DNA of 64,000 nucleotides, taken from the NCBI RefSeq assembly GCF_000235445.1, contig NZ_JH378834.1, positions 33,229-97,228 of the forward strand, read 5' to 3'. The notes under the pieces were generated by a model. That model did not search any database, had not been told where the DNA came from, and was given only the letters and a program-made list of their open reading frames with translations. Source of the stretch: Johnsonella ignava ATCC 51276. GTDB taxonomy: Bacteria > Bacillota > Clostridia > Lachnospirales > Lachnospiraceae. Positions 24,570-33,653 of the stretch are shown piece by piece (position 1 is the first letter of the stretch; each line of letters begins with the position of its first letter). The position numbers were made by a program, and so were the translations under genes.

Positions 24570-24993
24570 AAACACCCTCCAATACTGTTATTTTTCTCAT
24601 AAATCTCTCAGGATCATTTATACTGTCCTCTATATAATATTCTATAGCGCCTGCCTTAAATACGGCGTCAGCATTATTTTTCCCGTTATGTATATCAAAG
24701 CTCCCCGTATCAAGTCCGCCTATACTTCCTACTCTTGAGCAGGCATAATTTTTCACCGCCTCTATATCAAAATTATCTTTCTTATAAATCTCCTCAATCC
24801 GTGAAGCTTCAAGTGCCGCTGTATGTGTTACATATCCGGCTTTTATTCTTGCACTTTCTTTATATGCCCTAACTATAAGTGTTGCTACACAAAACAGCAG
24901 TATTGCTATCACATATGAAGCCTCTATAGTGATATAGGCATTTACTCTATATGTTTTTTTTAAATATGTTTTTCTGTATATATATCGTTTCAT
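24526..24993 (-). CDS. TadE-like pseudopilin
   Basis: 155 residues with a basic N-terminus and a type IVb prepilin-like hydrophobic stretch, AYITIEASYVIAILLFCVAT, where the glutamate of TIEAS marks the pilin motif. The rest (about 45-155) is extracytoplasmic and charged. TadE/F-type minor pseudopilins are processed by the prepilin peptidase and help assemble Flp pili. The gene lies between a second prepilin peptidase and the FHA gene, and its end overlaps the FHA start. Confidence 0.78.
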   Translation of the reverse strand: MKRYIYRKTYLKKTYRVNAYITIEASYVIAILLFCVATLIVRAYKESARIKAGYVTHTAALEASRIEEIYKKDNFDIEAVKNYACSRVGSIGGLDTGSFDIHNGKNNADAVFKAGAIEYYIEDSINDPERFMRKITVLEGVYEKYKDTVQERTEE

Positions 24994-25063
24994 AATTATT
25001 GTATTTCTGATTGTTTTTTAATTGTTTTTTACTGTATTTTTGTAAGGATTGTATATTTCCCTT

Positions 25064-25513
25064 TTAAATTAAAATCAAAAGTCCTGCCGGAAATGTAAAT
25101 ACAAGCAATGCAATTTCTTTTTTTGCACTGTTTTTATTATTTATAAAATTTTTTACCGCAATATATAATCCCGCACATGATATTAAAATACTGCTTATTA
25201 TAAAAAGACTTACATTTTTATTTAATCCGAGTGCAGCACCTGAAATGATAAAAAACAGTCCGTCTCCCTCACCTATTGATTTAGAAAACAATGCTGTAAG
25301 ATATATTGCTATACCTATTGCCGCTCCTGCAAGTATTTCATTCCACATTATATTTATTCCTAAAACCAGCATGTATATATAATATATAAATTCAATAAAT
25401 CCCATAATAATAAATATTTTTAAATCTACACTTTTATGCTTGTAATCTTCAAAAGCACACAATGCCATAAATATAATAATTATAATTTTTCCTATTGTAT
25501 AATTACATATCAT
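25064..25513 (-). CDS. A24 prepilin peptidase, second copy in the Tad locus
   Basis: About 149 residues from the ATG at 25513, which has AGAGG 7 nt upstream (the frame is open to 25579). A24 leader peptidases are polytopic aspartyl proteases. The two catalytic aspartates are visible in CAFEDYKHKS and SIGEGDGLFFI, the second in the usual GxGD setting. It is more divergent than the CpaA-like protein of the same operon. It sits between two TadE-like pseudopilin genes, suggesting it may process those while the other handles the major pilin (inference). Confidence 0.78.
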   Translation of the reverse strand: MICNYTIGKIIIIIFMALCAFEDYKHKSVDLKIFIIMGFIEFIYYIYMLVLGINIMWNEILAGAAIGIAIYLTALFSKSIGEGDGLFFIISGAALGLNKNVSLFIISSILISCAGLYIAVKNFINNKNSAKKEIALLVFTFPAGLLILI

Positions 25514-25535
25514 AAATATCCTCTTTATAAAAATC

Positions 25536-26606
25536 TCAATGTCTTCTTCCACAGTATGAACATTCTCCCAGATATTCAACCTCGGATTTTTTTACCGCTC
25601 TGACATAGGCATTAATTGCACTGCAATTTCTTGTACTGTGATAGCTGTTTCCTGACGGCATTATATATACTGTATCTGATACAGCTGCACCGCATCTTGC
25701 ACAGGGACTGTATTTACCTCCTGAAGTATTTCTATGATCGGAAATTACAGTCTTGGGAACCGCCTTTATGTCATTATAAAGATAATGGCATCTCCTATCT
25801 CTGTGATATCTTGTTGATGTCTTGCCTACATACACCGTCTCATCATCTTCTTTATCCGTTTCTCCCTCAGTATATTCGCTATCACCTTCACTGCCTATCC
25901 ATGCTCTTCTGCTGCTTAGTACCTGCTGTTTTATATCTCCAAGTCCGAATAAGGCAAATGGCAGCTTATAATTATATGTAATTCTTATAGTTATAATGCC
26001 GTTCTCTGCCATACATTCAGTACCTGTCCATGATATATTCTGTATATGACTGTCCTTTATTTGTGCGGCAGCTTTACTTTTAGTATATTCTCCCAATGCC
26101 GATGAACTGAGCAAAGACTTAAAGTCCCCCGAATTATCAGCCTGTTCATCCTGTGCACTCCTTATAATTTCCGGTTCATCTTTTAATATTCCTTTATTTT
26201 CTGCAATGTAAACCGCATATGCATATTTTGCAGCATCTTCATTAACCGCCTCACATAATGCCTGCATCTTTCTTGATGTCTCCATCATTCTGAACGGAAG
26301 CATCATAAGAGCTGCTGCAAATATAAAAATCGAAAGCGAAAGTGCAGTTTCTATGGTTAAGGAGGCTTTTATATATACCCTTTTACAGGATTTAAGCTTA
26401 CTGTTTAAATTCTTCTTATATCTTTTATTATCTGAGCGTACTTGGAGAGCTGCTATGATTTTATTTTTTATGATATATATTATTTTATAAGCCTCGCCCG
26501 GCTTATTTTTATTATTACAATATTTATTATTAAAATTTTCTTCAGTAAATTTATATGTATTGCCGCTATGACTAAAAACATATCCTTTTTTCTTGTAAAA
26601 GGGCAT
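25536..26606 (-). CDS. TadE-like pseudopilin with cysteine-rich C-terminal repeats
   Basis: 356 residues. About 75 N-terminal residues are basic and Asn/Lys-rich, then a prepilin-like segment KASLTIETALSLSIFIFAAA and an extracytoplasmic domain (about 110-255). After an acidic linker (EGDSEYTEGETDKEDDE), two related cysteine modules follow: VYVGKTSTRYHRDRRCHYL to YSPCARCG, and VYIMPSGNSYHSTRNCSAI to LGECSYCGRRH. Each has a Y-H-x3-5-C then C-x2-C pattern like Ada-type or small zinc-binding modules. The long pre-pilin extension is unusual. The start at 26606 could be later. Part of the Tad operon. Confidence 0.75.
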   Translation of the reverse strand: MPFYKKKGYVFSHSGNTYKFTEENFNNKYCNNKNKPGEAYKIIYIIKNKIIAALQVRSDNKRYKKNLNSKLKSCKRVYIKASLTIETALSLSIFIFAAALMMLPFRMMETSRKMQALCEAVNEDAAKYAYAVYIAENKGILKDEPEIIRSAQDEQADNSGDFKSLLSSSALGEYTKSKAAAQIKDSHIQNISWTGTECMAENGIITIRITYNYKLPFALFGLGDIKQQVLSSRRAWIGSEGDSEYTEGETDKEDDETVYVGKTSTRYHRDRRCHYLYNDIKAVPKTVISDHRNTSGGKYSPCARCGAAVSDTVYIMPSGNSYHSTRNCSAINAYVRAVKKSEVEYLGECSYCGRRH

Positions 26607-26631
26607 ATATAAAGCCTCCCTTCATAATTTT

Positions 26632-28575
26632 TTAATATACCTTAAGTGTATTAACTCCAAGTTTATAAGAACTTTCCATAGATGCCAGTTCATCCCGTAC
26701 AAGTCCAAACCTGCAAAAAGCTCTTTCAGAAGTACACTGTACCGAGATATTCATTCCATATATCATCTTGTTCATTAAAAAATCCTTCTTTTTATAACCG
26801 ATATTATGCTGTATCATATCCATCATTCTGTAATCCTGTACTACTCCATCCTCAACTAAAAGCATAAGTCGTAAATACGCCTCATAATCAATGCCTTTCC
26901 CATCACTTTCATCCTCAGCTTCTTCTCCTTTTTCAGGCTTTTTTAATAAAGGCGGCTCACTGCTGCCTCCGGAACCTCCTGATGCTAAAAGAGAATCAAG
27001 GCTTAATTTCCAATCTGATGCAGTTTTATAAATAGGAACTTTCTTGCCTGCAAGAAGTGCCCTTATATCAATTATAGACTCCGCAAGTGCCCATACTCCT
27101 ATTATGAGACAGGATATAAGTACAGAGAGTGCCGGTACACCGAATACTCCTGAAATTATATTTGCAAGAGTATTTACCTGATCCATCTTGTTTTTATCGG
27201 TAACAATATGTATATAATTAAGCCCTTCCCTTATAGCAAGTATTTTAAGCAGTACACTTCGAAGATTTGATGTATCATTATCAAGACCTGCAATTATGTA
27301 TTCAAGCTCATATTGAACTTCCTTTTCAGATTTATCTGTAAAGTCGGTAAAAAATCTTACAGCATATTCATCCATTATAACCGCATCAATTAAACCTGTA
27401 TTTTCTCCCAATCTTTCCGAAACTGAAGTTTTTGAAGGAAATGCAATGGTATCTATTGAAGTATGTGAAAGTGTCCTGTCAGGTGGAATTACGAGTTCAA
27501 GTATCTCACCGCCAAATTTTTTGCCTGCATTCTCTATAAGCTCCTCTTTTTTTTCATCGGCGATCCCATGACGGCTCTCTATAACAGGTATATTAAATGT
27601 TTCCCACTGACTTTTTAATTCATCCCATAATTCATCAGCTTCATCTTCATCATAGTCCTCCTCATCCTCTCTATCCTCTATACGGCTTAAAATATCATCG
27701 GTACAGTCTATATAACGGGTATTTTCCTTTGCTGCATCTACTTTATTTAATATTTCCATTCTTCTTACACCGTCATTATCAGTATAAGTGCGATACGAAC
27801 TTATATTTCCTGAAAGCAGTTCTTTATTATTTTCTGAAAGACTTTCCCATTTTTCAGAATATTTCGCTTCGGTCTCACTAAGATTTTCCGACAGTTTATC
27901 AGCTTTTCTTTGATAGTCGGAAAGCAAATTATCAAGTTTTCCAATCTCTGCTTTTATACGTACTACTTTGTCTTCAAAACCGGCACGGTTTTTATTTTTT
28001 ATATCCTCTAAAGCCTGATTATAAAGCTCTTTTTGCGTATTAAAATTACTGCTTATCTTTGAGAGCGACTTTTCCAGTCCGGCAGCCTCCTTTGAATGTT
28101 CTCCATATGCGGTAGTAATCTCCTTCATAGTACCTGCCTCTTCTATGTCTTTTGCAAGCTGCTGCGTAGTTTCAGGAGTATGCTCAAAATCAATAAGATT
28201 GTATTTCATATAATCCAGAACCTCATTTTCAAACCACTTTCCTCCGTTATCAGTTATATACTGTATATCAGATATATTTACAGAGGGTTCTTTAAGTCTA
28301 TATATACCTGAGTTTTCAACATAAGTTTTTAGATAAGCCTCAAGACTTTTTACCGCCTTTTGTTCTTTACGACACTCTAAAAGAATAAGCCTGTAATCTT
28401 CCCATACATCACGGTGATATTCACTAAATAATGAATCTATTGATGAATCCGCCGCAGTCTGCAGGTAAAATCTTACACCTGCAGTCCGTGCGGATTCCAA
28501 AAGTCCAAAGATCAGTGCACTCACCAGAACAAATATAATACTTAAAAATATAGTAGTTGAGCAGCACTTTCTCAT
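26632..28575 (-). CDS. DUF5702-like TadG-type envelope protein
   Basis: 647 residues. The N-terminal helix TTIFLSIIFVLVSALIFGLL and the following ESARTAGVRFYLQTAADSS are typical of the TadG/TadE-type putative pilus proteins annotated as DUF5702 in Clostridia. A long extracytoplasmic region contains a coiled-coil (about 165-260) and acidic stretches (DREDEEDYDEDEADEL). A second hydrophobic segment lies at about 475-500 (FGVPALSVLISCLIIGVWAL), then a Gly/Ser-rich acidic stretch (about 535-565) and a final folded part. The gene lies directly after the Flp-like pilin. Function in pilus assembly is inferred from context. Confidence 0.72.
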   Translation of the reverse strand: MRKCCSTTIFLSIIFVLVSALIFGLLESARTAGVRFYLQTAADSSIDSLFSEYHRDVWEDYRLILLECRKEQKAVKSLEAYLKTYVENSGIYRLKEPSVNISDIQYITDNGGKWFENEVLDYMKYNLIDFEHTPETTQQLAKDIEEAGTMKEITTAYGEHSKEAAGLEKSLSKISSNFNTQKELYNQALEDIKNKNRAGFEDKVVRIKAEIGKLDNLLSDYQRKADKLSENLSETEAKYSEKWESLSENNKELLSGNISSYRTYTDNDGVRRMEILNKVDAAKENTRYIDCTDDILSRIEDREDEEDYDEDEADELWDELKSQWETFNIPVIESRHGIADEKKEELIENAGKKFGGEILELVIPPDRTLSHTSIDTIAFPSKTSVSERLGENTGLIDAVIMDEYAVRFFTDFTDKSEKEVQYELEYIIAGLDNDTSNLRSVLLKILAIREGLNYIHIVTDKNKMDQVNTLANIISGVFGVPALSVLISCLIIGVWALAESIIDIRALLAGKKVPIYKTASDWKLSLDSLLASGGSGGSSEPPLLKKPEKGEEAEDESDGKGIDYEAYLRLMLLVEDGVVQDYRMMDMIQHNIGYKKKDFLMNKMIYGMNISVQCTSERAFCRFGLVRDELASMESSYKLGVNTLKVY

Positions 28576-28579
28576 ATTT

Positions 28580-28753
28580 TTAATATACCTCTTTTGACTG
28601 TTTATTTATCTCTTTAAAAATATTCTCAAGCAATTTTCTTATCTGATTTTTAAATATAATTACAAGTCCTATTAATACTACAAGTATAAGTACTATCTCT
28701 ATAACACCTATTCCAGATTCATCAATTAAAAATGATTTTAATTCATTTAACAT
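28580..28753 (-). CDS. Flp-like major pilin (57 residues)
   Basis: A 57-residue ORF starting MLNELKSFLIDESGIGVIE, then a 20-residue hydrophobic helix (IVLILVVLIGLVIIF) and a basic tail (KNQIRKLLENIFKEINKQ). The G-x-G-x-x-E motif directly before the helix is the Flp-type prepilin cleavage/assembly motif, with the glutamate equivalent to Glu+5. Size and position between the TadC-like gene and the DUF5702 gene fit the structural pilin. The Shine-Dalgarno is CAGGAGG 7 nt before the ATG. It is too short for common ORF cut-offs and easily missed. Confidence 0.78.
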   Translation of the reverse strand: MLNELKSFLIDESGIGVIEIVLILVVLIGLVIIFKNQIRKLLENIFKEINKQSKEVY

Positions 28754-28882
28754 AAAATTCCTCCTGTTTTATTATATTATTATTGCGACAATTTTTAAAA
28801 ATCCTCTGTTAAATCATATTTACGAAATATATTAAATTAACTTTTATACTAAGTCTAAAATTAGCAGACATTATGCCCTTTT

Positions 28883-30121
28883 TTATTTAAATGCCATTAT
28901 TGCCGGCACCATTACCATAGCCATAACCACTCCAAGCATTAAAAACAAAGGCATAAGCAGCTTTGTGCTCGCTTCCTCTCCCATACGCCTTGCCATATTC
29001 ACTCTTTCATCCCATGCAGTAGCCGTTTCAACTCCAAGAAGACCTTTAAGATTTGCCATACCTGTTTTTCTGTTTTGTTCTAAAAGACTTGCTAGTTTCA
29101 TATACTGTTTTATACCGCATCTTCTGCCGAAATCCTTGTAAACCTTCGCTTCATGAACCCCGGTTTTCATCCCTGCAAGGGCTGCTGCCATTTCTTCATA
29201 GGCATATCTTTTAATACCCTCACTCTCATAGTCATTAACTATATTCTCCCACGCAGTTCTGATTGAAAGCCCTGCTCCTATAAACACCATAAGCTTTGAT
29301 ACTATCTCCGGATAATCCAGAACCATCTGCTTTTTTCTAAGCTCTTTTTTATCCTTTTCATCAGTTATATTTTTTATATATAAAAGTATGGCGGATACTA
29401 TACCCAGCATCCATATAATATTATAATCCTGACTGTCTTTGCTTCTGTAAGAAAGATTTTTTCCTTCCCACTGCTTTGGAAGTGAATAGCCTTCATCACT
29501 GACACCTTCCCTGTCTATATCCTTTAATGAATCAACAAAACGTTTTATCATAAATTCCTTTTGTGTATAGGATTTTGGCACTACTCTTATATCAAGTATA
29601 TATTCACCTCTATGTATGCCATCACTCAAACCCACTCTCATAGCCACATCCACAGGACTATCTAAATCCTGGTTATATACACTGCCTAAAGAATCAATTA
29701 TGTCAGGATTCTCCGAGATATAATTTACTTTTATACCCTCATCCCTTATAGTATTTACCAGCTTAAGATCCTTTGATACCTCCTGCAATGAAGGATTATC
29801 TCCCAGTATATTTATAGAAATATATTGTATATTTTTTTCAAATACACTTTCTATTTCTTCATCGCTATATTCTCTTTTTGATACCGGTACACTTATCTCA
29901 ACCTCACCTTCATCATCAAGACCTTTTACATATAGACTGTATTCCCTGTCATATTCTCCGTAGCTCTCCCTCTTTATAAAATTTCCATTTACAAGATTAT
30001 CTCCATCCTGCATAACACTCCTGGCAAATGCGGCAAGTATAAAACCTCCGGCTATACATATTATCTGTACTTTCCACAAGTTTATAAAGGAACCTATATT
30101 TTTAAAAAATTTATTTTTCAA
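28883..30121 (-). CDS. TadC-like type II/IV pilus inner-membrane platform protein
   Basis: 412 residues. After a membrane anchor (about 17-35) there is an extracytoplasmic domain of about 190 residues (LVNGNFIKRESYGEYDRE to LPKQWEGKNLSYRS). A second helix (about 235-250) and a type II secretion F domain follow, with GAGLSIRTAWENIVNDYE, AALAGMKTGVHEAKVYKDFG and the C-terminal helix LLMPLFLMLGVVMAMVMV. The T2SSF domain anchors the assembly ATPase. The long extracytoplasmic N-terminal extension is common in clostridial TadC-like proteins. It pairs with TadB. Confidence 0.83.
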   Translation of the reverse strand: MKNKFFKNIGSFINLWKVQIICIAGGFILAAFARSVMQDGDNLVNGNFIKRESYGEYDREYSLYVKGLDDEGEVEISVPVSKREYSDEEIESVFEKNIQYISINILGDNPSLQEVSKDLKLVNTIRDEGIKVNYISENPDIIDSLGSVYNQDLDSPVDVAMRVGLSDGIHRGEYILDIRVVPKSYTQKEFMIKRFVDSLKDIDREGVSDEGYSLPKQWEGKNLSYRSKDSQDYNIIWMLGIVSAILLYIKNITDEKDKKELRKKQMVLDYPEIVSKLMVFIGAGLSIRTAWENIVNDYESEGIKRYAYEEMAAALAGMKTGVHEAKVYKDFGRRCGIKQYMKLASLLEQNRKTGMANLKGLLGVETATAWDERVNMARRMGEEASTKLLMPLFLMLGVVMAMVMVPAIMAFK

Positions 30122-30189
30122 ATCTCAATACAATCCTCCTGTATATTTTATAATATTGAAATTTTACCGTTTAAGATATAAATATACTT

Positions 30190-30930
30190 TTAAAGCTCTA
30201 TATCAAGCAGTTTTCCTGAAAGATAATATGCAAATAAATATATAATAAGACACACAGTCATTACAGCTCTGCCAATTAGTGTAGAATACATAAGATTAAA
30301 AAAACCCGGAGATGTTGAATCTATATATAATACTATAAATATCGGGAATAAATTCATAATTTTCTGTTCATATCTTTTTGCACTTGTCATAGTATATATC
30401 TCCTCTTTTATCCTTATCTTATCGCTTATTACAGAAGCTGTATGACTGATTATAGGTACAAGTCCTCCGCCGCTTCTTTTTCCGGCTTTAAGCACACGAG
30501 CAAAATTTTTTATATCATCAACTCCACTTCTTTCTCCAAAATCTTCAAATACCTTTTCAACCGGTATATTCATAAAAATCAAATGATTCATATATTCAAA
30601 TTCCGGTATTATATAGGTGGGTTTTACATATAAAAGTTTAAGCTCATTTATACTTTCTTTTACTGTATTTTCAAGCGAATAACCTGCACTTAAAAGTGAA
30701 GTCATTATAAGAAGTGCTTCTTTAAATTCACCCTCAAGTCTCTGTTTTCTTTTTTTTATAAGTTTTTCTGTTATAAATTTAGGATAAAAAAACGAAAATG
30801 GCAGTAAAACCACAAAAAACACAATACTTCTATAAAATATATATGATATTACAGCTGATGCAAAAACCGCCGTCAATATATATTTAAATCTTTCAGACAG
30901 TGAAAATTTATAAATGTTATAATCTTTCAC
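30190..30930 (-). CDS. TadB-like pilus platform protein
   Basis: About 246 residues. Two N-terminal membrane helices (about 20-55) precede a T2SSF domain (ALLIMTSLLSAGYSLENTV, EYMNHLIFMNIPVEKVFEDF, ARVLKAGKRSGGGLVPII), and C-terminal helices close the protein. The frame is open up to 31053 with an ATG there, but that start would overlap cpaF by 137 nt. The GTG at 30930, overlapping the cpaF stop by 14 nt, is preferred here though its Shine-Dalgarno is weak, so the start is uncertain. Partner of the TadC-like protein and the CpaF ATPase. Confidence 0.8.
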   Translation of the reverse strand: MKDYNIYKFSLSERFKYILTAVFASAVISYIFYRSIVFFVVLLPFSFFYPKFITEKLIKKRKQRLEGEFKEALLIMTSLLSAGYSLENTVKESINELKLLYVKPTYIIPEFEYMNHLIFMNIPVEKVFEDFGERSGVDDIKNFARVLKAGKRSGGGLVPIISHTASVISDKIRIKEEIYTMTSAKRYEQKIMNLFPIFIVLYIDSTSPGFFNLMYSTLIGRAVMTVCLIIYLFAYYLSGKLLDIEL

Positions 30931-32152
30931 CTGCTGCACTGAGTTTTTCTTTGTTTTTAAGTTCTCCTGTTTTTTTGAGGATTCCGCTGACCTTTTCGGT
31001 GTTTCCCGGTATTTCTTCAAATTCAAAAAGCGGATTAAGTTCGATATTGCCATTTATACATTCACCTACTTCCATTATTGAAATTACCTTTCTTGAGCGA
31101 TCCCGAAGCCTTGCAAGATGTATCATTATATCAATCGCACTTGCCATTTGATTTCTTATAGCATTTAACGGAAGATCCGCACCGCTTAAAACCATGGTTT
31201 CAATTCGGGAAAGCATGTCTTTAGAGCTGTTTCCATGACCTGTACTTAATGAACCGTCATGACCGGTATTCATCGCCTGAAGCATATCAAGTGCCTCAGC
31301 AGAACGCACTTCACCCACAACTATCCTTGATGGATTCATTCTAAGTGATGCCTTTATAAGATCAGCTATACTTACCATGCCCTCCCCCTGTGAATTTGCC
31401 ATCCTTGCTTCAAGTCTGACAAGATTTTTTATATGACCAAGTTGAAGTTCCGCAGAATCCTCTATTGTAATAACTCTTTCATCTTCAGGTATAAAAGCGG
31501 AAAGTGCATTTAAAAATGTAGTTTTCCCTGAATTTGTACCTCCTGATATAAAAATATTATAGCCCGATCTTACCAGTTTTTTTAAAAAAACCGCAGCTTC
31601 ATGACTTACAGCACCAAATGAAACCAGTTTATCCATACTTATGATTTCAGGAAATTTTCTTATTGTTACCACAGGTCCTGTAAGCGATACAGGCGGCAGA
31701 ACTATATGTACTCTTGAGCCGTCTTTAAGGCGTGCATCGGCTATAGGACATGATATATTAACCATCCTGTTTACACGGCTTACTATCTGCTGTATCATAT
31801 CTTCAAGCTGTTCATCGCTTTTAAAGACCTTATCCCATTTTATAGTCTTTCCGTTTTTTTCAACAAATATACAATTTCTTCCATTTACCATAATTTCCGT
31901 AATTTCTTTGGAGTCAACAAGCTCTTGAAGTATGTCAAGCCTTCTAAATGAATCAAATAATGAATTTCTAAGTGATATTTTTGCCTTAAGCGGCAAATAG
32001 TGCTTTACATCCTCCTTATCTATAACTTCATCTATAAGTTCAAATAATTCCTCATCGGATATATTTCTTAAATCACTTAAATTCCCTGAAAGTTTTTCCC
32101 TAAGTTCTTCAAATAAATCACTTTTTTTATTTTTTATATTCCCATACTGCAT
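30917..32152 (-). CDS. CpaF/TadA-type pilus assembly ATPase
   Basis: About 411 residues. The N-terminal domain holds ITEIMVNGRNCIFVEKNG. The secretion ATPase core has Walker A FISGGTNSGKTTFLNALSAF cut to GGTNSGKTTF at its centre, the Asp box TIEDSAELQL, Walker B-like RIVVGEVRSAEALDMLQAMN, and the His box TGHDGSLSTGHGNS. It powers Flp pilus polymerisation at the cytoplasmic face. The ATG at 32152 is favoured over that at 32170 because GGAGG lies between them. It overlaps the stop of the CpaA-like peptidase gene. Confidence 0.92.
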   Translation of the reverse strand: MQYGNIKNKKSDLFEELREKLSGNLSDLRNISDEELFELIDEVIDKEDVKHYLPLKAKISLRNSLFDSFRRLDILQELVDSKEITEIMVNGRNCIFVEKNGKTIKWDKVFKSDEQLEDMIQQIVSRVNRMVNISCPIADARLKDGSRVHIVLPPVSLTGPVVTIRKFPEIISMDKLVSFGAVSHEAAVFLKKLVRSGYNIFISGGTNSGKTTFLNALSAFIPEDERVITIEDSAELQLGHIKNLVRLEARMANSQGEGMVSIADLIKASLRMNPSRIVVGEVRSAEALDMLQAMNTGHDGSLSTGHGNSSKDMLSRIETMVLSGADLPLNAIRNQMASAIDIMIHLARLRDRSRKVISIMEVGECINGNIELNPLFEFEEIPGNTEKVSGILKKTGELKNKEKLSAAGERL

Positions 32153-32643
32153 AAGCTGTACAACCTCCATATCAAAAATCCTGTAAGAATAAAAGGCGAT
32201 AACGGTAATGCAAGATTTTTATTATCTTTATTAATATCATAGTATTTATTTATTGAATTATTTTTAAATGTATATATGAGATAATTTTTGAAATACATAA
32301 GTCTGTCAAACAATATACCTGAAGTATAAAGTTTATAAAATGCATATACTGCAGCAAATATCATGCCTGCCGCTGCCACAATGAAACCGTCTTTAAAACC
32401 GAGATATGCAAATACAAGTGAAATCAGTTTTATATCACCTGCACCTATCATTCCCAATACATGAAATATAAATAAAACTGCAAGTGTAACTGCCATAGGC
32501 GGCAGAAATTTTATGCCGCATATATATATACCCGCTGCCATCCAGAATAAAAGCCATAAATTATATACTTTTTTATATCTTACATCCGTATATGCAGCAC
32601 CGCCCAGCATAATTGCCGTAAAAAGCTGTGCAAATATACTCAT
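32134..32643 (-). CDS. CpaA/TadV-type A24 prepilin peptidase
   Basis: 169 residues with about five membrane helices. The first catalytic aspartate is in AAYTDVRYKKVYN and the second in MIGAGDIKLISL, the standard GxGD aspartyl protease site of A24 prepilin peptidases. It cleaves the leader of the Flp pilin. The start overlaps the stop of tadZ (ATGA). It is closer to the family consensus than the second A24 peptidase at 25.1-25.5 kb. Confidence 0.9.
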   Translation of the reverse strand: MSIFAQLFTAIMLGGAAYTDVRYKKVYNLWLLFWMAAGIYICGIKFLPPMAVTLAVLFIFHVLGMIGAGDIKLISLVFAYLGFKDGFIVAAAGMIFAAVYAFYKLYTSGILFDRLMYFKNYLIYTFKNNSINKYYDINKDNKNLALPLSPFILTGFLIWRLYSLCSMGI

Positions 32644-33653
32644 GACAAGCCTCCTGAAAGCTTATTCCTCCAATATTCGCCAAGCGGTGTATAAGGTATA
32701 TCCTGTACTCTTTCTATATTTTTATGAACCTCATAAGGATAATAAAAACTCTCTATCTTCTCTCTGACAGATTCTCTTCCTGTAACTGAAAGATAACTGT
32801 AAAATTCTTCCACTTTCCTTTCCGAAGCTTTGTCGGCTATAAGAGGCATATATATTTTGTCGCAGAGTTCTAAAAGCTCAAGTGCCCTTTTTCCAAGCAT
32901 CCCGAAATCAATAACCAAAAATTCATAATTACTGTCTTTTGCAATTTTAATTATAATTTCCGAAAGCTCATTTACGGATAATTCTGCAACATCCTCTATA
33001 TAACGTGCAGGAGGTATAAAATTAAGTCCTTGCAGAGTATATGCCGCCTTACTGAGCTTATCCCATGAGTAATTACCTTTTTTAAAACAATAAAGAACAT
33101 CCGAAAGATCAGTATTAAAGTTCTTTTCCTCCATTAAAAATATACCTTTATACTCATCAAAACTTATAAAAAGTGTTTTTTTTCTTTCCTCACTTATCAT
33201 ACTTATAGCGGCGGCATGTTCAGTTTTTCCACACCTGTTTACAGGTGAATAAACACCTATTATTTTGCTCTGTCTGCCTGCAAGCCTTAGAAAAAGAGCT
33301 TCATTTGACGGAGTGTACATTCTGAGGATTTCACTTATTATTTCATCAGCATCAATATATTTTAATATGGCACGAGGCGGATTACTGTCTTCAAAGATAT
33401 CAGACTTTTTTACAAGTCCCTCTCCGCTTAATATAATAATACTTCCCGGTTTTTTCCCGGGGTTAAAATCCTTATAAAGCTCTTCGGATATAAGACATAT
33501 TTCACATATAAACGAAGAAGCTTCCGTTTCATATGTCTCAACCCCGCTATATACTACCGCTTTAAAAGGTAATCTGCCTGTTTTATTTATATAGTCCGCA
33601 AGCTTTTCGGCATATCTCGTATCTGTATCTATAACAGCTAAAATATGCCTCAT
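32640..33653 (-). CDS. TadZ/CpaE-like ParA-type ATPase
   Basis: 337 residues. An N-terminal receiver-like domain (MRHILAVIDTDTRYAEKL, EICLISEELYKDFNP) precedes a P-loop domain related to ParA/MinD. The P-loop region reads IIGVYSPVNRCGKTEHAAA, a deviant Walker A (P-V-N-R-C-G-K-T), and the distal acidic motif is EFLVIDFGMLG. TadZ proteins place the pilus machine at the pole. It is the first large gene of the Tad operon and is translationally coupled (ATGA overlap) to a small upstream ORF and to the downstream cpaA-like gene. Confidence 0.85.
   Translation of the reverse strand: MRHILAVIDTDTRYAEKLADYINKTGRLPFKAVVYSGVETYETEASSFICEICLISEELYKDFNPGKKPGSIIILSGEGLVKKSDIFEDSNPPRAILKYIDADEIISEILRMYTPSNEALFLRLAGRQSKIIGVYSPVNRCGKTEHAAAISMISEERKKTLFISFDEYKGIFLMEEKNFNTDLSDVLYCFKKGNYSWDKLSKAAYTLQGLNFIPPARYIEDVAELSVNELSEIIIKIAKDSNYEFLVIDFGMLGKRALELLELCDKIYMPLIADKASERKVEEFYSYLSVTGRESVREKIESFYYPYEVHKNIERVQDIPYTPLGEYWRNKLSGGLS

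Noticed and set aside
30930..31053. Long N-terminal extension of TadB starting at 31053
   Set aside because: It would overlap cpaF by 137 nt and is charged and low-complexity; a GTG at 30930 fits the operon better, though this is not certain.
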